NCBI GenBank assembly: GCA_003162255.1
Contig: PMMJ01000509.1
Span: 1,038 to 6,263 of the forward strand
DNA length: 5,226 nucleotides
Direction of reading: 5' to 3'
From: Acidobacteriaceae bacterium
GTDB taxonomy: Bacteria > Acidobacteriota > Terriglobia > Terriglobales > Acidobacteriaceae
Positions within the stretch are counted from its first letter, which is position 1; the number at the start of each line of letters is the position of its first letter. The translations under genes and the position numbers were made by a program. Below, piece by piece: positions 1-5,152 of this stretch. Below the pieces are notes generated by a model. That model had not been told where the DNA came from, ran no database searches, and saw nothing but the letters and a program-made list of their open reading frames with translations.

Positions 1-165
1 GAGCAACACCAGGTCGGGCTGCAATCCCCTCCGGACTTGCTCGACTGCGTCTTCGCCGGTGCTGGCGGTTTGAACTTTGTGCTCATCCACTTCCAGCAGG
101 GTGCGTATATAGCGCAGCATTCCCGGCTCGTCATCCACCAGCAGTATGTTGGCGGCCTGGCTCAT
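1..165 (-). CDS. Response regulator, N-terminal receiver domain (partial, runs off the left edge)
   Basis: The visible 55 residues are the start of a CheY-like receiver domain. After a short lead comes the hydrophobic strand NILLVDDEP, whose acidic pair D11-D12 would bind Mg2+. Helix 1 follows (GMLRYIRTLLE), then the second strand (HKVQTAS) and the run PDLVLL, which normally sits immediately before the phospho-acceptor Asp. That Asp would be residue 56, one codon beyond the window, so its presence cannot be confirmed. The start is ATG 165, with a GAGGA ribosome-binding site at 171-175. Its first codon overlaps the kinase stop codon as ATGA, which indicates translational coupling and makes the adjacent kinase the likely phosphodonor. 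The output domain is outside the window, so whether it is a DNA-binding regulator or a single-domain protein is unknown. The receiver call is secure; the target is not known. Confidence 0.93.
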   Translation of the reverse strand, partial: MSQAANILLVDDEPGMLRYIRTLLEVDEHKVQTASTGEDAVEQVRRGLQPDLVLL

Positions 166-1085
166 TTCGTTCCTCGTGGCGGAGTGCTCAGAATTGGTTT
201 CAGTGGAATGAGGAAGGAAAACTTGCAGCCCGCGCCCGGTTCGCTTTCCACCCAGATCTTACCTCCCATGCCTTGCAGAAGACGGCGGGCAATGGCCAGT
301 CCGAGGCCCATGCCTTCCGCCGATTCGCTGCCCGGAAGACGGAAGAAATCGTCGAAGATCTCCAGGTGAAACTCCGGCCGAATTCCCGGCCCGGTATCCG
401 CAACCGTGACTTTGACCGCGTTCGGCACCCTCGTCGATTGACGGCGGCGATCTCCGTTGGAGGCGAACTTGCTTACGCTGCGACGCTCCCACATATGAGG
501 TTCGGCATGCAGCCAGACCGAGCCGCCCTGCGGTGTGTACTTGCAGGCATTCTCCAGAAGATTGGAAATCACGCGCTGGATTTTGGGCCCATCGAATGGA
601 AATTCCGTCAGTTTGTCATTGGCCAGGAAGTACAGGGCGAGGCCGCGCTCCTGAAATCTGCCTGACCAGAGCCGGCAGACTTCCGACAGGCATCCGTTCA
701 TGTCGCCTTCCACATACTGCATGCGCAGGCCGCCGGTTTCGAGCGCGCTGAAGGTCAGGAAGTCCTGAATGAATTGCTGCAGGCGCTGGCCGCTGGAAAA
801 CATGTCGCCCATCACTTCGCGCTGGCGCTCATTGAGCGGGCCGAGTTTCTGACTCTGCAGCAGTTCAATGTAGCCGTTGAGAATCGCCAAGGGCGTCTTA
901 AGGTCGTGGGCGGCCGATGCCAGAGCGTTCGTCGTCTTGCGGAAACGGTCGCGCAGTTCTTCCAGTTCGCGGGCCACTTCGTCCGCGGAACTGCGCGCGG
1001 AAGCCAGCGCCGCCGCCGTCGGCGGCATGACATCTTTCGGGTGTGTGCCGGTGGAGGCAGCGGCTTTGTCAGGCATCGAAGCCAT
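162..1085 (-). CDS. Sensor histidine kinase without transmembrane or sensory domain (HisKA + HATPase_c)
   Basis: This 307-residue protein autophosphorylates on His from ATP and passes the phosphate to a response regulator, most likely the overlapping downstream gene product. A low-complexity head (1-33) leads into a probable coiled coil (about 34-55, SADEVARELEELRDRFRK). The H-box follows (AHDLKTPL, phospho-His H60), then the second dimerisation helix to about 115. In the ATPase domain the N-box is NLLENACKYT (N175, N179), the G1 box is DTGPGI (D230), the F-box lies around 244-249, and the G2 box is GMGLGLAIARRLL (258-270). All catalytic motifs are intact. No membrane segment, PAS, GAF or HAMP domain is present, so the protein should be cytosolic and take its signal through a partner or the coiled coil. 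An Arg/Ser-rich loop of about 28 residues (196-223) separates the N-box strand from the G1 strand. The start is uncertain: M4 is also possible and neither has a clear Shine-Dalgarno sequence. Confidence 0.95.
   Translation of the reverse strand: MASMPDKAAASTGTHPKDVMPPTAAALASARSSADEVARELEELRDRFRKTTNALASAAHDLKTPLAILNGYIELLQSQKLGPLNERQREVMGDMFSSGQRLQQFIQDFLTFSALETGGLRMQYVEGDMNGCLSEVCRLWSGRFQERGLALYFLANDKLTEFPFDGPKIQRVISNLLENACKYTPQGGSVWLHAEPHMWERRSVSKFASNGDRRRQSTRVPNAVKVTVADTGPGIRPEFHLEIFDDFFRLPGSESAEGMGLGLAIARRLLQGMGGKIWVESEPGAGCKFSFLIPLKPILSTPPRGTK
171..175 (-). promoter_or_regulatory. Ribosome-binding site of the response regulator gene
   Basis: GAGGA on the minus strand lies 5 nt before ATG 165, inside the last codons of the kinase gene. 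Together with the 4-nt ATGA overlap it supports this start and suggests coupled translation of the two genes. Confidence 0.75.
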
Positions 1086-1147
1086 GGGAATCCATTAACG
1101 CCGATATTTGGGGAGGTCTGCTACCGTCAGCTCGTGGGGGTATTTCG

Positions 1148-1176
1148 ATGCTATGTCAGGTGCACCAGACTGTCAA
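1148..1176 (-). promoter_or_regulatory. Probable sigma-70 promoter of the kinase-regulator operon
   Basis: On the minus strand a perfect -35 hexamer TTGACA (1176-1171) is followed by a 17-nt spacer and the -10-like hexamer TAGCAT (1153-1148, 4 of 6 matches). Transcription would begin near 1141, giving a leader of about 55 nt before ATG 1085. The spacer contains the perfect palindrome GGTGCACC (1159-1166), a possible operator. The match is strong by eye, but activity is inferred. Confidence 0.5.
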
Positions 1177-1231
1177 TTGGAAACAGCCCGAAACAGGTAC
1201 CTGAAGGGAAAAACGTTGCACCTTTTTGACC

Positions 1232-1244
1232 TGACCCACGGTCA
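1232..1244. repeat. Small inverted repeat TGACC-CAC-GGTCA in the divergent intergenic region
   Basis: A perfect 5-3-5 dyad lies between the divergent kinase and PilZ genes. An extra TGACC copy abuts it on the left (1227-1231). Its size and place fit a regulator-binding site, but short dyads also arise by chance and no binding protein is identified. Confidence 0.25.
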
Positions 1245-1255
1245 CTGTGAAACTC

Positions 1256-1286
1256 CGGAGACGCGGCGTTACTTCGGTAATCTCCG
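1256..1286 (+). other. UUCG-capped hairpin in the PilZ gene leader region
   Basis: CGGAGA (1256-1261) pairs with TCTCCG (1281-1286), and TTAC (1269-1272) pairs with GTAA (1277-1280) around a TTCG loop. The two helices stack on the 3' side, with a 7-nt bulge (1262-1268) on the 5' side. The C(UUCG)G cap is an unusually stable RNA tetraloop. It ends about 60 nt before ATG 1347. No run of T follows, so a leader structure is more likely than a terminator. It does not match the c-di-GMP-I riboswitch pattern. Confidence 0.45.
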
Positions 1287-1346
1287 TGATAGTAGCCCGT
1301 TTTGGAGTGATTCCAGGCAGGTTCCGCTCTCCTCCGAGTTTGGCCC

Positions 1347-1778
1347 ATGAGGTGCGGCTTTCCGATGTTGATACCTCTTAATGGTGGTAGACACGTGCGT
1401 CGCAGCTTGTCCAAGAAAGAAGAACGCAAATGGGCACGGTTGCACCTCGCCATTCCGGTTTTCGTCCGCAGTCGCGATGAAAGCGGCAAGGAATTACTGG
1501 AGTTTGCTACCGCTATCAACATCTCTCCCGGGGGCGCTTTGGTAGTAGTTCGCCGTTCTTTGCCGAAATCGGCCCCGGTTTCACTGGAGATTCCGAGCGC
1601 TCCCATCGGGCCCACCGACGGTCTGAAGGCCTCTTCGCGGATCATGCAAGCGAAGGCAGTATGGGTCGGGCACCTCGATGACTACCATCTTCTAGGGTTG
1701 AAGTTCGCCCGCCTCCTGGGCACCGACGTGGCGGCTGTTTCCGCCAGGCATTTGAGAAGAGCTGGTTCTGCCGTGTGA
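1347..1778 (+). CDS. PilZ-domain protein, probable c-di-GMP receptor
   Basis: A 143-residue single-domain PilZ protein. The c-di-GMP-binding signature is present in both parts: the RxxxR switch at R27-R31 (RKWAR) and the N-x-S-x-x-G motif at N58-S60-G63 (NISPGG). These are followed by beta-barrel strands (ALVVV, APVSLEIP, KAVWVGH, HLLGLKF). In known PilZ proteins these residues grip c-di-GMP; that this one binds it is inferred from the intact motif. There is no membrane segment and no fused output domain, so it probably acts by protein-protein contact. The start is uncertain: ATG 1347 has no good ribosome-binding site. ATG 1365 has GAGGTG about 10 nt upstream. GTG 1395 would give a shorter form beginning just before the domain. 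The gene is divergent from the kinase and upstream of the sigma-54 activator, suggesting a shared c-di-GMP or surface-related role. Confidence 0.88.
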   Translation: MRCGFPMLIPLNGGRHVRRSLSKKEERKWARLHLAIPVFVRSRDESGKELLEFATAINISPGGALVVVRRSLPKSAPVSLEIPSAPIGPTDGLKASSRIMQAKAVWVGHLDDYHLLGLKFARLLGTDVAAVSARHLRRAGSAV

Positions 1779-1809
1779 AATATTTTTCCCTCCTCCAACC
1801 TGTCTAAGA

Positions 1810-1827
1810 ATGGCACTTCGGTGCCAT
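1810..1827 (+). terminator. Perfect UUCG-capped hairpin downstream of the PilZ gene
   Basis: ATGGCAC (1810-1816) and GTGCCAT (1821-1827) form a perfect 7-bp stem closed by TTCG, a C(UUCG)G tetraloop. It begins 31 nt after the PilZ stop codon. The position suits a transcript 3' end, but no T-tract follows, so an intrinsic terminator is not proven. It may instead stabilise the 3' end or pause the polymerase. Confidence 0.4.
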
Positions 1828-1926
1828 GCTCCAGGTTCTGGCTCGCGGCGTATCATGACTCTAAGCCATTCATAAGTTGACCGGTTAACGGAACTTCTTC
1901 AACTCATTTGGCTCTCCTTCCCCGTT

Positions 1927-1942
1927 TGGTGCTTAGGGTGCA
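1927..1942 (+). promoter_or_regulatory. Candidate sigma-54 (-24/-12) promoter of the activator gene
   Basis: The sequence TGGTGCTTAGGGTGCA fits the sigma-54 consensus TGGCAC-N5-TTGCA. The invariant GG (1928-1929) and GC (1940-1941) are separated by exactly 10 nt; there are mismatches at three less strict positions. A start about 12 nt after the GC falls near 1952-1953. That would place the leader upstream of ATG 1991 and exclude the GTG at 1949. A sigma-54 promoter in front of a sigma-54 activator suggests autoactivation. This rests on pattern matching only. Confidence 0.42.
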
Positions 1943-1953
1943 CTTTTAGTGCA
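1939..1953. repeat. Inverted repeat TGCAC-TTTTA-GTGCA overlapping the -12 region
   Basis: A perfect 5-5-5 dyad overlaps the GC of the proposed -12 element and the predicted transcription start. It could be an operator that blocks the promoter. GGTGCAC at its left side also occurs in the kinase promoter spacer (1159-1165). It is short, so chance is not excluded. Confidence 0.3.
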
Positions 1954-1990
1954 TGCGGATGACACCCACCGCAATGAGGCATTCGGTCTT

Positions 1991-3076
1991 ATGACAACAC
2001 TTTCGGTAAATTATTTGGCGCAGTCGCTGGGCGACATTCCCCCCGACAACATTATCTTTGGCCACTCCGAGGTCATGCAGGCGGTGCGTTCGCGAATGGG
2101 GAAAGTGGCCGCCGCCAACGTTCCTGTCCTTATCACCGGCGAAAGTGGCACCGGAAAAGACATCGTTGCCCGGCTCATTCATGGTCTGTCTCCGTGGAAA
2201 ACCGGACCTTATGTAAAGGTGAACTGCCCGGCGATTCCCGGAACGCTGCTGGAAAGCGAACTCTTCGGCTACGAGCGAGGAGCTTTTACCGGCGCGGTCG
2301 GATCGAAGCCCGGACGGGTCGAACTGGCCCACCGCGGGACATTATTTCTGGACGAGATTTCCGAGCTGGACTCATCGCTGCAATCGAAGCTTCTGCAACT
2401 CTTGCAGGATGGCCAGTTCTGCCGCATCGGCGCCCAGGAAGACAAGAAAGTCGAGGTGCGGGTGGTGTGCGCGACCAACCGCAATCTGGAAGCGGAGATC
2501 GAAGCCGGAACTTTCCGCCAGGATCTTTACTACCGCATCAACGTGGTGAACATACGCATGCCTTCGCTGCGGGAACGCCGTGGCGACATCGAAGATTTAT
2601 GCGCCTACTTCCTCGAATACTACAATCGCAAATTCAACTGCCGGGCGCGGCCTCTGTCCAATGAAGTGCTGGCCGTGCTGCAGAAATATCATTGGCCGGG
2701 AAACATCCGCGAACTGGAAAACCTGATCAAGCGCTACGTGATCCTGGGCCACGAAGAAGTGATCACCAACGACCTGGTGGCCCGCGAGCCGGACTTTTTC
2801 AATTCCGAGATCTCGCTGGACGGCCCGATTTCTCTGAAGAAGCTGACGCGCCAGTGCGTGCGCGAACTGGAACGCAAAGTCATCCTGAAGGTGCTGCAAC
2901 ACCATCACTGGAATCGTAAGCAGTCAGCCCGCACGCTGGGCATCAGCTATCGCGCCCTGCTCTACAAGATCCGCGATGCCGGCCTGCCCTCGAACCGCGC
3001 TCTGCGCCTGCGGCAAGCAGAGAAGAACGCCAGCGGCAACAGCAGCAATTCAACGAGCGGGGCGGCTGCCGACTGA
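1991..3076 (+). CDS. Sigma-54-dependent transcriptional activator lacking a receiver domain (AAA+ and Fis-type HTH)
   Basis: This 361-residue enhancer-binding protein is predicted to use ATP hydrolysis to open promoters bound by sigma-54 RNA polymerase. Counting from ATG 1991, the AAA+ domain begins near residue 22. Walker A is GESGTGKD (50-57), the sigma-54-contacting loop is GAFTGA (97-102), Walker B is TLFLDE (117-122), the arginine-finger region is RQDLYYRI (176-183), and sensor II is WPGNIRELEN (235-244). A Fis-like helix-turn-helix covers about 294-330 (ERKVILKVLQ through YRALLYKIRDAG), followed by a Ser/Asn/Ala-rich tail. All catalytic elements are intact. Only about 20 residues precede the AAA+ core, so there is no receiver, GAF or PAS domain, an organisation like PspF; control would need a partner or gene expression. 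ATG 1991 was chosen over GTG 1949 because GAGG lies 11 nt upstream and the likely promoter starts after 1949. The gene converges on the DUF4259 gene. Confidence 0.93.
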   Translation: MTTLSVNYLAQSLGDIPPDNIIFGHSEVMQAVRSRMGKVAAANVPVLITGESGTGKDIVARLIHGLSPWKTGPYVKVNCPAIPGTLLESELFGYERGAFTGAVGSKPGRVELAHRGTLFLDEISELDSSLQSKLLQLLQDGQFCRIGAQEDKKVEVRVVCATNRNLEAEIEAGTFRQDLYYRINVVNIRMPSLRERRGDIEDLCAYFLEYYNRKFNCRARPLSNEVLAVLQKYHWPGNIRELENLIKRYVILGHEEVITNDLVAREPDFFNSEISLDGPISLKKLTRQCVRELERKVILKVLQHHHWNRKQSARTLGISYRALLYKIRDAGLPSNRALRLRQAEKNASGNSSNSTSGAAAD

Positions 3077-3079
3077 GTG

Positions 3080-3176
3080 AGGCATCGGGTGATCGGATCA
3101 TCGGGCCATCGGGTCATCTATCCCAGCCCGACGCTTCAATCACCCGATGACCCGATCGCCCGATGACCCGATGCCT
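3080..3176. repeat. Large imperfect inverted repeat built from 8-bp ATCGGGNN units
   Basis: The left arm holds four tandem octamers, ATCGGGTG, ATCGGATC, ATCGGGCC and ATCGGGTC (3084-3115). The right arm holds four complementary units ending in CCGAT (3141-3172). Both arms are bounded by AGGC/GCCT. Over 35 nt the arms (3080-3114 and 3142-3176) agree at 30 positions, with a 27-nt centre, so the transcript could fold into a long hairpin from either strand. It starts 3 nt after the activator stop codon and overlaps the last 11 codons of the DUF4259 gene. It resembles an intergenic REP-like or microsatellite-derived palindrome and may work as a bidirectional transcript end. No transposase or target-site duplication is seen. 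Confidence 0.85.
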
Positions 3177-3568
3177 TCGCCGAGCCTCTCTTCCAGTTCG
3201 CGAAGCGACGCGCTCCACTCGTTCAGGCCCTCCGCCTCCTGCCACAGATCCCTAAGTTCCGAGTTGAACCGCACTTTGTGGACAGCCCGCTGCGCCAGTT
3301 CGTTCATCTCAGCGCTCGGAGCGCCTTCAATCTTGCCGACCCATTCTGCAATTTGGCGTGGCACAGTCTCAGGAGGCGCACCCTTCGCAGTAGCGACAAT
3401 CTCGGCAGTCACAATGACGACACAACTTGGAGACGCTTCCAAATATTCGATTTCATCAGCCGCACGCGCCAGGATCTGCTTCAAGTCGTCGGGCGTTTTC
3501 AAATGCAGCGCGGCAAGAAAATTCTGCGCGTCCTCGTTTTCGAAGCTCCCCGTCCCCCACCCCGCCAT
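3140..3568 (-). CDS. DUF4259 domain protein of unknown function
   Basis: A 142-residue protein. The opening MAGWGTGSFENEDAQNFL is typical of DUF4259 proteins, which usually begin with a similar WGTGxFxNDxAxDF pattern. The rest follows the family plan: an Ala-rich helix (LARAADEIEYLEA), a second helix around VIVTAEIVATAKG, a Trp-containing segment (IAEWVGKI), and a C-terminal SELRDLWQEAEGLNEW-SLRELEERL region. The biochemical function of the family is not known to me. There is no signal peptide or membrane segment, so it is probably cytosolic. The start is well supported by the conserved N-terminus and by GGAGG about 4 nt upstream. Oddity: residues 132-142 (GIGSSGDRVIG) and the stop codon are encoded by the octamer repeat, so the native C-terminus was probably replaced or extended. 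The gene is convergent with the sigma-54 activator and appears monocistronic. Confidence 0.87.
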   Translation of the reverse strand: MAGWGTGSFENEDAQNFLAALHLKTPDDLKQILARAADEIEYLEASPSCVVIVTAEIVATAKGAPPETVPRQIAEWVGKIEGAPSAEMNELAQRAVHKVRFNSELRDLWQEAEGLNEWSASLRELEERLGEGIGSSGDRVIG

Positions 3569-3584
3569 GAACCCTCCGGCCTGA

Positions 3585-3590
3585 ATTATA
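3585..3590 (-). promoter_or_regulatory. Candidate -10 box (TATAAT) of the DUF4259 gene
   Basis: A perfect TATAAT on the minus strand stands out in GC-rich surroundings. It lies 16 nt before ATG 3568. Transcription would start near 3578, so the leader would be about 10 nt and consist almost entirely of the ribosome-binding site. The -35 position at 17-nt spacing (GAGGCA) is poor and falls inside a hairpin, so an activator or another sigma factor may be needed. Confidence 0.35.
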
Positions 3591-3594
3591 GAAT

Positions 3595-3615
3595 GCGAGG
3601 CGCGCCCTGCCTCGC
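3595..3615 (-). terminator. GC-rich hairpin between the membrane-protein gene and the DUF4259 gene
   Basis: GCGAGGC (3595-3601) and GCCTCGC (3609-3615) form a perfect 7-bp stem with a 7-nt loop. On the minus strand it is followed by the A/T-rich stretch ATTCTATAATTC. It could be a weak terminator for the upstream gene ending at 3750, or a site influencing the adjacent TATAAT. The T-run is poor, so either reading is tentative. Confidence 0.35.
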
Positions 3616-3626
3616 GGAGCCATCTC

Positions 3627-3644
3627 CGAGTAGCCGATTACTCG
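3627..3644. repeat. Perfect 6-bp inverted repeat CGAGTA / TACTCG
   Basis: CGAGTA (3627-3632) and TACTCG (3639-3644) flank a 6-nt centre. It sits 11 nt beyond the neighbouring GC-rich hairpin, so minus-strand transcripts leaving the gene that ends at 3750 would form two hairpins in series. It may be an operator or part of a 3' structure. Confidence 0.35.
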
Positions 3645-3749
3645 CGAAGTGACCGGATTCTGTTGTTGTGAATGAGATGGAGATGTTACGCCAACTGACC
3701 TGTAGGCCACGCAACCTATCCACCTGCCGAAACTTTTTGGAGAGAAGCG

Positions 3750-4244
3750 TCATCGTGTCAGAAATGTATTCGAGTTCACATCGTAGCGTACTAGCTTGAG
3801 ACCGCCGCCCGCCCTTTTCCATGTGAACGCTTCCACAGCGTTTCCCTGATCAAATGTGCTCTGGTAGGTGACCTTGATGAATGTTCCATTGGTAGTTGCG
3901 TTCACAAAAATGTTTGTGCGGGTGAAACCACGCGATGAACCCAGCTTTGAATGAACACCCGCGAGGAATTTAATTATCTCGTCACGTTTCTCGGAGTTCT
4001 GAAATGCTTCATCAGACTCGTCCACAATATCGCCGTATGCCTCCGAGTCTAATTGCGAATGGAAGTGACTCACCGCACGATCAGAAAGGCGCGCACCGGC
4101 CTTCATGCCGGACCCGCATTGCCACATGAAAAAACCGAGTACCAGAGCAGCCGCAACGAGTGACCATTTTAGGAGGACCCGCTTATGCTTTCGCTGGGCA
4201 GGATAGTTGTCGGGAGGAATTCTGGTCGCGGCAGTTTCTTCCAT
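3750..4244 (-). CDS. Small membrane-anchored protein of unknown function, DUF4019-like C-terminus
   Basis: A 164-residue protein with a basic N-terminus (QRKHKRVLLK), one hydrophobic segment at about 24-41 (LLKWSLVAAALVLGFFMW) and a soluble remainder of about 120 residues. The basic residues before the segment suggest a membrane anchor with the C-terminal domain outside the cytoplasm. The C following it (WQC) does not fit a lipobox, so it is probably not a lipoprotein. The soluble part has a helix ending SEAYGDIV, a region KRDEIIKFLAGVHSKLGSSRGF, then alternating strands (FIKVTYQSTFDQGNAVEAFTWKR and GLKLVRYDV). This resembles DUF4019/NTF2-like folds by pattern, which is a weak assignment. ATG 4244 is supported by GGAGG 5 nt upstream. 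A -10-like TACAAT at 4274-4269 has no convincing -35. The role is unknown. Confidence 0.75.
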   Translation of the reverse strand: MEETAATRIPPDNYPAQRKHKRVLLKWSLVAAALVLGFFMWQCGSGMKAGARLSDRAVSHFHSQLDSEAYGDIVDESDEAFQNSEKRDEIIKFLAGVHSKLGSSRGFTRTNIFVNATTNGTFIKVTYQSTFDQGNAVEAFTWKRAGGGLKLVRYDVNSNTFLTR

Positions 4245-4262
4245 TAGTGCCTCCAGTTAGAA

Positions 4263-4278
4263 CCGCTTATTGTAGCGG
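4263..4278. repeat. Short inverted repeat CCGCT / AGCGG around a -10-like sequence
   Basis: CCGCT (4263-4267) and AGCGG (4274-4278) enclose TATTGT. On the minus strand this centre forms most of TACAAT (4274-4269), a 5-of-6 match to the -10 consensus, 24 nt before ATG 4244. A promoter whose -10 lies inside a dyad is possible, but no -35 was found. Confidence 0.25.
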
Positions 4279-4327
4279 CATCGGGAGATTATTTCCGTAA
4301 CTGTCGAAATCAGGCGATAGCGCTCAC

Positions 4328-4363
4328 GATCCGGACTGGCTGGGTTCGGTTTCCGGTCGGATC
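4328..4363. other. Intergenic hairpin downstream of the comM remnant
   Basis: GATCCG (4328-4333) pairs with CGGATC (4358-4363). After one bulged G the pairing continues with ACTGG (4335-4339) against CCGGT (4353-4357), including one G-U pair. The loop is 13 nt. It lies between comM and the membrane-protein gene and could end comM transcripts, but there is no T-run on either strand. Nothing else is evident in the 161-nt gap. Confidence 0.35.
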
Positions 4364-4405
4364 ACGCCTAATCGGAAGGAATTCTGCCTCCTAATCCCAG
4401 TCGCT

Positions 4406-5152
4406 TCACGCCCAGAACGTCCGGTCCAGCGTCCTATACTGAATCGCCTCGGCGATGTGTTTCGGTTCAAGCTGCGGAATTCCATCCAGGTCGGCTATTG
4501 TGCGCGCGACTTTCAGAATGCGGTCATGAGCGCGGGCGCTGAGTCCTTGCTGCGCCATGGCGCGCTCGATCAGGCGTTCGCAATCGGCGGAGAGCTCGCA
4601 AAACTTCCGAATGGACTGCGGCGGCATTTGCGCGTTGCAGTAAAGTTTCTCGCGTCCGGAGGCAAAGCGCGTCAGTTGGATTTCGCGGGCGCGAATCACG
4701 CGCTCAAGTATCCTGGCCGAACTCTCCGGCTCCGTCGTGCTGCGCATTTCTTTGTAGTTCACCGCCGGAACGTCGATGTGTATGTCGATGCGGTCGAGCA
4801 GCGGCCCTGAAATCTTCGAAATGTAGCGCTGGATCATCGGCGGTGTGCAATGGCATTCCCGGGTGCGGTCGTTATGAAACCCGCAGGGACAGGGGTTCAT
4901 CGCGGCGGCCAGCATGAAGCGCGCCGGAAAAGTCAGCGACATGGCGGCCCGTGCGATGCAAACGGTACCGTCTTCGAGCGGCTGCCGCATGACTTCAAGA
5001 ACGTTGCGCGGAAATTCGGGAAGTTCGTCGAGGAACAGAACCCCATTGTGAGCCAGTGAAACTTCGCCCGGCCGCGGAATCGCGCCCCCGCCGATCAGGC
5101 CCACGTCGGAGATGGTGTGATGAGGCGCGCGGAAAGGCCGAAATCGAAATGT
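4406..5152 (-). pseudogene. comM: ComM/YifB family Mg-chelatase-like AAA+ ATPase, C-terminal half only
   Basis: Intact ComM is an AAA+ helicase of about 500 residues that aids branch migration during natural transformation. The open frame here covers roughly its last 248 residues. It begins within the conserved block RPFRAPHHTISD (5140-5105). Counting from GTG 5104 it continues with GLIGGGAIPRPGEVSLAHNG, Walker B VLFLDE (22-27), the four-Cys zinc-like motif C72-C74-C84-C86 (NPCPCG and ECHC), LLDRIDIHIDVP with R105, and the Mg_chelatase_C region with SARAHDRILKVARTIADL. The N-terminal fold and Walker A are missing. A TGA at 5153-5155 closes the frame upstream, and the only start codon after it is GTG 5104, inside a conserved motif and without a ribosome-binding site. 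The C-terminal half is well conserved, so the break is recent or a sequence error. An uninterrupted start beyond the window is ruled out in this frame. Confidence 0.8.

Noticed and set aside
1200..1346. c-di-GMP riboswitch upstream of the PilZ gene
   Set aside because: The structured leader lacks the conserved c-di-GMP-I core and tetraloop-receptor elements. Only a simple UUCG hairpin is visible.
1151..1645. 164-codon open frame on the minus strand over the divergent region and the PilZ gene
   Set aside because: It overlaps the PilZ coding region, shows no recognisable domain, and also covers the probable kinase promoter. It is best explained as a shadow frame.
1811..1826. TGGCAC inside the 1810-1827 hairpin as a sigma-54 -24 element
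   Set aside because: The downstream GC is 9 rather than 10 nt from the GG, and the sequence is fully explained by the palindromic stem.
1949..1990. GTG 1949 as the start of the sigma-54 activator
   Set aside because: It lacks a good ribosome-binding site and lies at or before the predicted transcription start. The extra 14 residues match nothing in the family, while ATG 1991 has GAGG upstream.
3084..3172. CRISPR-like array
   Set aside because: The units are 8 bp, directly adjacent with no spacers, and arranged in opposite orientations. This is a short tandem inverted repeat.
3147..3584. 145-codon plus-strand open frame opposite the DUF4259 gene
   Set aside because: The minus strand carries the conserved DUF4259 start with a ribosome-binding site. 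The plus frame is Ser/Pro-rich with no domain and begins inside the repeat.
4457..4810. 117-codon plus-strand open frame opposite comM
   Set aside because: The minus strand encodes clear ComM C-terminal motifs over the same bases, so the plus frame is its complement shadow.
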